Positions 56,450 through 64,000 of a stretch of 64,000 bases of DNA are shown here, in pieces. Each line of letters begins with the position of its first letter. The stretch's first letter is position 1. The notes under the pieces are model-generated. The model worked only from the letters and a program-made list of their open reading frames with translations, was not told the origin of the DNA and did not search any database. Made by a program: the position numbers and the translations under genes. The DNA comes from Achromobacter pestifer (GTDB lineage: Bacteria > Pseudomonadota > Gammaproteobacteria > Burkholderiales > Burkholderiaceae_B). The stretch spans positions 2,666,001 to 2,730,000 of the forward strand of contig NZ_CP053985.1 in assembly GCF_013267355.1 (NCBI RefSeq), given 5' to 3'.

Positions 56450-57151
56450 ATGAATCAATTGCGCATACTTATGATGTCACCGGATGAAGCCGCGCGCGGC
56501 GTCGCCGTGTCCGCATTGCTGCAAGCTGGTATCTCTGCACGCGGTTGCTCGACGTCTCTCGAATTGTTTGGATTGCTCAACGGCGGCGGCTATGACGTCG
56601 TGGTCCTGGATGTCGGGACCTTGGGTGAAATCGGCTATGCCCTGGTGGCGCGCCTGCACGGCTCGTCGTCGATGGGCATCGTGGTTACGGGGCGCGGCAT
56701 GTCGGTGGATAGCCGCCTGCGCTGCCTGCAAAGCGGCGCTGACGCCTGTCTGCCGGATCCGCAGGATCCGCGCGAGCTGGCCTGCATCCTGTTGTCCCTG
56801 GCGCGCCGCCTGCCCGCCGGGCAGGATGCGTCCCTCGTCGATGCGGCCCAGAACGGTCAGTGGGAGCTGCGCGACCAGGGCTGGACCCTGGCGGCGCCTA
56901 CGGGAGCGACCATTTCGCTGTCCGCCAATGAGCGCCTGATCGTGCGTTCGCTGCTGGAAGTGGCAGGCAAGGCCGTGGGCCGGACCGAACTGGGCGATGA
57001 GTTGCAGGTCGAAGGGGGCGGCGTGCGCGCCAGCGGCTCCCGCAGCATCGATGTGATCGTCAGCCGGCTGCGGCGCAAGGCTGAGCTGGCCGGGGTGATG
57101 TTGCCGATCCGCACGGTCTACGGCAGCGGCTACCTGTTCGCCGACCAGTAG
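56450..57151 (+). CDS. Atypical OmpR-type response regulator
   Basis: A 233-residue regulator. Start ATG 56450 with GGAA five bases upstream; the frame is open to 56267, but the extra residues do not resemble a receiver. In the receiver the phosphoacceptor Asp54 (VVVLDVGTLGEIG) is kept, yet the first acidic cluster reads MMSPDEAA and the usual Lys before Pro is lost (LPDPQDPREL). The C-terminal winged helix (about 140-233: VRSLLEVAGKAVGRTELGD, and SRSIDVIVSRLRRKAEL) looks functional. It may act without normal phosphorylation. Divergent from the neighbouring sensor operon and likely part of the same circuit. Confidence 0.87.
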   Translation: MNQLRILMMSPDEAARGVAVSALLQAGISARGCSTSLELFGLLNGGGYDVVVLDVGTLGEIGYALVARLHGSSSMGIVVTGRGMSVDSRLRCLQSGADACLPDPQDPRELACILLSLARRLPAGQDASLVDAAQNGQWELRDQGWTLAAPTGATISLSANERLIVRSLLEVAGKAVGRTELGDELQVEGGGVRASGSRSIDVIVSRLRRKAELAGVMLPIRTVYGSGYLFADQ

Positions 57152-57353
57152 CGCGGACGGGTACACTGGCTACCACAGCAGCGGGTAGCCGCAGCGGCGG
57201 CGCATCCGGCCGCAAGTTTGTGTGTCGTTGTCCCGCCGATTGCCGCGAGCAGCGGCCCCGATTTTCGGCTTATGCGGCCCTAATTTCTGTGAGCGCCGCC
57301 TAACTGGCGCGCTTTTTCAGGCAACGCGCACGTCGATCAGCTTACAATTTTCT

Positions 57354-57383
57354 TTGACAGCAAGCCTTTATCTCAGTTATGCT
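57354..57383 (+). promoter_or_regulatory. Sigma-70 promoter of the str operon
   Basis: TTGACA (57354-57359), an 18-base spacer and TATGCT (57378-57383). A near-consensus promoter reading toward rpsL-rpsG-fusA-tuf. Confidence 0.8.
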
Positions 57384-57563
57384 AAAGGGCTTACTGCTTT
57401 ATTTCGCGCGCAAAAACTGGCCGCGGTAGGGTTCAGGAGTACGGTGTCTGGAAACGGGGTGCGTCACGAGCCTTTCGTTTCAAGCCATACGGCTTCGCGG
57501 TGTCGGGTCTTTCCGGCGCCGTCGCCCCACGGCATCCAGCTTTGTGCGTTTTGTCATAGTTTG

Positions 57564-57591
57564 TTGGCAAGCCCGCTCTTTTACGTATACG
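57564..57591 (+). promoter_or_regulatory. Possible second str promoter
   Basis: TTGGCA (57564-57569), a 16-base spacer and TATACG (57586-57591). Weaker than the first, but 108 bases before rpsL it would give a short leader. Confidence 0.45.
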
Positions 57592-57656
57592 AACGTTTGA
57601 GGCGGTTTTGCGCGAACTGCCTTCTCCGAAAGTTCACTGCTTGAGGAGACGAGTAC

Positions 57657-57668
57657 GTAAGTACTTAC
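57657..57668. repeat. 12-bp palindrome in the rpsL leader
   Basis: GTAAGTACTTAC is a perfect palindrome, flanked by two copies of GTACGTA (about 57653-57659 and 57674-57680). It lies about 30 bases before rpsL, a place suited to regulation, but no known binder is recognised. Confidence 0.45.
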
Positions 57669-57698
57669 CAGTGGTACGTAAAAGGGATTTCAAAGGTC

Positions 57699-58076
57699 AT
57701 GCCTACCATTAGCCAACTCGTGCGCAAGCCGCGCGAAGTCAGCATCATCAAAAGCAAGAGCCCCGCGCTCGAAAACTGCCCGCAACGCCGCGGCGTGTGC
57801 ACTCGCGTGTACACCACCACCCCCAAGAAGCCGAACTCCGCTCTGCGCAAGGTTGCCAAAGTGCGTCTGACCAACGGTTACGAAGTCATTTCGTACATCG
57901 GCGGTGAAGGCCACAACCTGCAAGAGCACTCGGTGGTTCTGGTGCGTGGCGGTCGTGTGAAGGACTTGCCCGGTGTGCGTTATCACATCGTGCGCGGTTC
58001 CCTCGACCTGCAAGGCGTCAAGGATCGTAAGCAAGCCCGCTCGAAGTACGGCGCCAAGCGCCCGAAGAAGGCTTAA
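57699..58076 (+). CDS. rpsL: 30S ribosomal protein S12
   Basis: A 125-residue decoding-centre protein. The streptomycin-related lysines are wild type in [10 protein letters not shown] and [13 protein letters not shown], so this target predicts streptomycin sensitivity. The C-terminus [10 protein letters not shown] is standard. AAAGG at 57692-57696 is close to the start. First gene of the str operon. Confidence 0.98.
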
Positions 58077-58242
58077 TAACGAGTCAGCAGTACCCCCGCG
58101 TGGCGGAAGTCCGTCACTAGGGAAGTGCGACCGCGCCATCCAGATGATGGGAAGGTGCGCGGCACGTAAGGGGTCGTCTCCATGGACGGCCATGGCCGTG
58201 TAATGAAACACGGTTCAACTGAACAGACACAAGGAAGCAACA
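58077..58242 (+). promoter_or_regulatory. rpsL-rpsG intercistronic region with hairpin
   Basis: The gap is 166 bases. CCGTGT (58196-58201) and ACACGG (58208-58213) form a hairpin about 30 bases before rpsG, and CCATGGACGGCCATGG-like repeats precede it. In E. coli the S7 protein binds this gap to repress the downstream genes; the same control is plausible here. Confidence 0.5.
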
Positions 58243-58713
58243 ATGCCCCGTCGTCGCGAAGTACCCAAGCGCGAGATTCTGCCCGATCCCAAGTTCGGCA
58301 GCGTCGAACTCGCCAAGTTCATGAACGTCGTCATGCTGGACGGCAAGAAGGCCGTCGCCGAGCGCATCGTTTACGGCGCCCTCGAGCAAGTGCAAACCAA
58401 GACCGGCAAAGAGCCGATCGAAGTTTTCAGCCTGGCGATCAACAACATCAAGCCGATCGTCGAAGTGAAGAGCCGCCGCGTTGGCGGTGCCAACTACCAA
58501 GTGCCGGTTGAAGTGCGCCCCGTGCGCCGCCTGGCCCTGGCTATGCGTTGGCTCCGTGAAGCCGCCAAGAAGCGTGGCGAGAAGTCGATGGATCTGCGTC
58601 TTGCTGGCGAACTGATCGACGCCTCCGAAGGTCGTGGCGCCGCGATGAAGAAGCGCGAAGACACGCACAAGATGGCAGAGGCCAACAAGGCCTTCAGCCA
58701 TTTCCGCTGGTAA
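58243..58713 (+). CDS. rpsG: 30S ribosomal protein S7
   Basis: A 156-residue 16S rRNA-binding protein that organises the 30S head. [19 protein letters not shown] opens the protein; [20 protein letters not shown] and [16 protein letters not shown] are standard. AAGGAAG precedes the start. Length matches the family. Second gene of the str operon, 17 bases before fusA. Confidence 0.98.
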   Translation: MPRRREVPKREILPDPKFGSVELAKFMNVVMLDGKKAVAERIVYGALEQVQTKTGKEPIEVFSLAINNIKPIVEVKSRRVGGANYQVPVEVRPVRRLALAMRWLREAAKKRGEKSMDLRLAGELIDASEGRGAAMKKREDTHKMAEANKAFSHFRW

Positions 58714-58730
58714 TTTAAGGACTACCCACC

Positions 58731-60833
<2,103 letters not shown>

Positions 60834-60911
60834 ATAACCCTTGCCGGGGCCGCCCATCCGGGCGGACCCGGCAGAAATCCAAGTTTCCTTGAAAGTCAAA
60901 GGATAGAGATC

Positions 60912-62102
<1,191 letters not shown>

Positions 62103-62177
62103 TCCGGATCACTTAAGTAGCAAACAATCAGCGAGGGCGGCCTCGTCGCCTTCGCCTCTCGTTCTTTAGGAAACGCC

Positions 62178-62489
62178 ATGAAAAACCAAAAGATCCGTAT
62201 CCGCTTGAAAGCCTTCGATTACAAGCTGATCGATCAGTCGGCCGCTGAAATCGTCGATACCGCCAAGCGTACCGGCGCCGTTGTCCGCGGCCCGGTGCCG
62301 CTGCCCACGCGTATCCGTCGCTACGACGTCCTGCGTTCGCCGCACGTCAACAAGACGTCGCGTGACCAGTTCGAAATCCGCACGCACCAGCGCCTGATGG
62401 ACATCGTTGATCCCACCGACAAGACCGTTGACGCCCTGATGCGTCTGGACCTGCCGGCTGGCGTCGACGTCGAAATCGCGCTGCAGTAA
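62178..62489 (+). CDS. rpsJ: 30S ribosomal protein S10 (NusE)
   Basis: A 103-residue protein of the 30S head that also acts as NusE in antitermination. [18 protein letters not shown] and [20 protein letters not shown] are the family signatures. Normally it leads the S10 operon; here it follows tuf and is cut off from rplC by a strong terminator, so it seems to be the last gene of the str transcript. Confidence 0.97.
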   Translation: MKNQKIRIRLKAFDYKLIDQSAAEIVDTAKRTGAVVRGPVPLPTRIRRYDVLRSPHVNKTSRDQFEIRTHQRLMDIVDPTDKTVDALMRLDLPAGVDVEIALQ

Positions 62490-62528
62490 AGCGTATCGGG
62501 CCTGCTACCTTCGCCGGCAGGCACGAAA

Positions 62529-62569
62529 AAAATGGCCGCATTCCTTGTGAGTGCGGCCATTTTGTTTTT
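62529..62569 (+). terminator. Terminator between rpsJ and rplC
   Basis: AAAATGGCCGCA (62529-62540), an 11-base loop, TGCGGCCATTTT (62552-62563), then GTTTTTG. A perfect 12-bp stem, 39 bases after rpsJ. Confidence 0.9.
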
Positions 62570-62745
62570 GGGCGCGCTTCGCGCGGCGCCTGTCCGGAGT
62601 CGGGCAGGGCGTTCAGCCCCGTCCAACGTTTGGTTAGCGTGTGCTCACTGCCGCAACCAGGTGCGCTAGACCACGCCGCCGCTGGCCACACCCGCCAACT
62701 GTGGCGAAATGGCCCTGCGCAGTGCCGCCGAAGCACGCTAAGTGC

Positions 62746-62775
62746 TTGTGCCGACTGAAAAAAACATGCTAATAT
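62746..62775 (+). promoter_or_regulatory. Candidate promoter for rplC and the rest of the S10 cluster
   Basis: TTGTGC (62746-62751), an 18-base spacer and TAATAT (62770-62775). It lies 154 bases before the rplC start, in a 440-base gap that shows no gene. A leader of about 150 bases could carry ribosomal-protein autoregulation. Confidence 0.6.
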
Positions 62776-62929
62776 GCGAAGCTTGCCATTTTGTGGCAAG
62801 AGCAACTATGGGGAAAAGAAAGGCGGACTCCGCCGGAATTTGAACCAGGTTGAACATAGTCGTAGGGCAAAGGCCGTTACCTTTTGCCCGATTAGCCCCG
62901 ACCAATCGCAGTCGGGAATGGAGAAAACG

Positions 62930-63619
62930 ATGTCGAATTCGACACCCACGCCCGCCGCTCATCGGCTGGGGCTGGTGGGTCGCAAGGTCGGCATGACCCG
63001 CATTTTTACCGAGGAAGGTGAATCCATCCCGGTAACCGTGTTGGACGTGTCGAACAACCGTGTGACCCAAGTTAAGTCGCTGGAAGCCGACGGCTACGCC
63101 GCGATCCAAGTGGCTTATGGCACTCGTCGTGCCTCGCGTGTGGCTCAGCCGCAAACGGGCCACTACGCAAAGGCCGGCGTTGAAGCCGGTAGCATCCTCA
63201 AAGAATTCCGCCTTGATCCCGCTCGCGCCGCTGAATTTGCGGCTGGTGCTGTGATCTCCGTGGAATCCGTGTTCGAAGCCGGCCAACAGGTCGACGTGAC
63301 GGGCACGACCATTGGTAAAGGCTTCGCCGGTACCATCAAGCGTCACCACTTCGGTTCGCAGCGCGCTTCGCACGGTAACTCCCGTTCGCACCGCGTTCCC
63401 GGCTCGATTGGCCAAGCTCAAGATCCGGGCCGCGTGTTCCCGGGTAAGAAGATGGCTGGTCACCTGGGTGATGTCACCCGCACCGTTCAAAACCTCGACG
63501 TCGTTCGCGTTGACGTTGAGCGCGGCCTGCTGCTGGTCAAGGGCGCTGTCCCCGGCCACGCTGGCGCCGACATCGTCGTGCGCCCGGCCATCAAGGCCCC
63601 GGCCAAGAAGGGAGCGTAA
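62930..63619 (+). CDS. rplC: 50S ribosomal protein L3
   Basis: A 229-residue early-assembly protein near the peptidyl transferase centre. [20 protein letters not shown] opens it, and the rRNA-loop segment [20 protein letters not shown] with [12 protein letters not shown] is standard. Start ATG 62930 is set by GGAG at 62920-62923; the frame is open 52 codons upstream without similarity. rplD begins five bases after its stop. Confidence 0.97.
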   Translation: MSNSTPTPAAHRLGLVGRKVGMTRIFTEEGESIPVTVLDVSNNRVTQVKSLEADGYAAIQVAYGTRRASRVAQPQTGHYAKAGVEAGSILKEFRLDPARAAEFAAGAVISVESVFEAGQQVDVTGTTIGKGFAGTIKRHHFGSQRASHGNSRSHRVPGSIGQAQDPGRVFPGKKMAGHLGDVTRTVQNLDVVRVDVERGLLLVKGAVPGHAGADIVVRPAIKAPAKKGA

Positions 63620-63623
63620 GTAA

Positions 63624-64000
63624 ATGGATCTCAAGCTCCTGAACGACCAAGGTCAGGCCGCTGCTACGTTCAGCGCGCCCGACACGATCTTCGGCCGTGA
63701 CTTCAACGAAGCGCTGATTCATCAGATCGTGGTGGCTTTCCAAGCCAATGCCCGCTCCGGCAACCGCGCTCAGAAGGATCGCACTGAAGTCAAGCACTCG
63801 ACCAAGAAGCCCTGGCGCCAGAAGGGTACCGGCCGCGCACGCGCCGGTATGACTTCGTCGCCGCTGTGGCGTGGCGGTGGTCGGATTTTCCCGAACTCGC
63901 CCGAAGAGAACTTCAGCCAGAAGGTCAACAAGAAGATGTACCGCGCCGGGATCCGCTCGATCCTGTCGCAGCTCGCTCGCGAAGACCGCATCGCTGTTGT
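63624..64000 (+). CDS. rplD: 50S ribosomal protein L4, partial
   Basis: The first 125 codons of L4; the rest is beyond the window. [40 protein letters not shown] and [15 protein letters not shown] match the family. In enterobacteria L4 represses the S10 operon; here the leader before rplC is the candidate target. Confidence 0.95.
   Translation, partial: MDLKLLNDQGQAAATFSAPDTIFGRDFNEALIHQIVVAFQANARSGNRAQKDRTEVKHSTKKPWRQKGTGRARAGMTSSPLWRGGGRIFPNSPEENFSQKVNKKMYRAGIRSILSQLAREDRIAV

Larger units (their letters stand above)
57152..57698 (+). other. Gene-free 547-bp region: str operon promoters and leader
   Basis: No credible gene. It holds a hairpin GGCTACC...GGTAGCC at 57168-57190 (no T-run), the two promoter candidates at 57354 and 57564, and a palindrome at 57657. 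A transcript from the first promoter would carry a leader of about 310 bases before rpsL, which is long for a ribosomal operon. Confidence 0.7.

Noticed and set aside
57222..57644. Forward open frame of 140 codons before rpsL
   Set aside because: It overlaps the str promoter and leader; Cys/Arg/Phe-rich random composition and no start signal.
41687..58076. Target-site resistance to rifampicin or streptomycin
   Set aside because: The rifampicin pocket of RpoB and the two key lysines of S12 are wild type.

Overview
The window looks like a chromosome segment around the replication origin of a betaproteobacterium of the family Alcaligenaceae (Bordetella/Achromobacter-like). This is an inference from the high GC content, the order mnmG-rsmG-parA-parB, the two tuf genes with the Tyr-Gly-Thr and Trp tRNAs, the rplKAJL-rpoBC and str/S10 ribosomal clusters, and a complete Tct/Bct-type tripartite transporter with a second orphan Bug-type receptor. 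No insertion sequence, prophage, integrase or CRISPR array was seen.

Layout. 1-3.4 kb: a truncated winged-helix regulator, a small membrane protein, an unknown small protein, a GNAT acetyltransferase and a ClC chloride channel. 3.4-3.8 kb: a gene-free stretch with two perfect DnaA boxes. 3.8-9.2 kb: a two-component system (TctD/TctE type) followed by tctC-tctB-tctA. 9.4-12.2 kb: an aminotransferase, an AbrB-type membrane protein and a cold-shock protein. 12.15-14.74 kb: a 2.6 kb gene-free region holding a DnaA-box cluster (probable oriC) and nine parS palindromes. 14.7-20.9 kb: mnmG, rsmG, parA, a GNAT protein, parB and an asparaginase. 20.9-26.5 kb: a LysR regulator, a cysteine-dioxygenase-like cupin, a 926-residue fusion of a cystathionine-lyase-like enzyme with four rhodanese-like domains, and an orphan Bug receptor. 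26.5-36.1 kb: a DeoR regulator and an aminoethylphosphonate-type ABC transporter, divergent from phosphatase, glutamine-synthetase-like ligase, aldehyde dehydrogenase and iron alcohol dehydrogenase genes. 36.2-50.1 kb: tRNA-Tyr-Gly-Thr, tuf, tRNA-Trp, secE, nusG, rplKAJL, rpoBC. 50.1-57.2 kb: a signalling island lying between rpoC and the str operon. 57.2-64 kb: rpsL, rpsG, fusA, tuf, rpsJ, rplC and the start of rplD.

How the parts fit. ParA and ParB are encoded a few kilobases from the parS array, so segregation proteins, centromere and origin form one compact block. The sulfur locus suggests cysteine or organosulfur turnover under LysR control. The 26.5-36.1 kb locus reads as import, dephosphorylation, gamma-glutamylation and oxidation of a small amino alcohol or its phosphoester; that pathway is a hypothesis. 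The 50-57 kb island combines a lipoprotein, a PEGA-tailed kinase remnant without an N-lobe, a CHASE2 histidine kinase, a LysM-FecR periplasmic protein, a normal response regulator and an atypical one. It is the best candidate here for an undescribed signalling system. The housekeeping part shows wild-type-looking rifampicin and streptomycin target residues and several RNA control elements (attenuator, RNase III-like hairpin, leaders).
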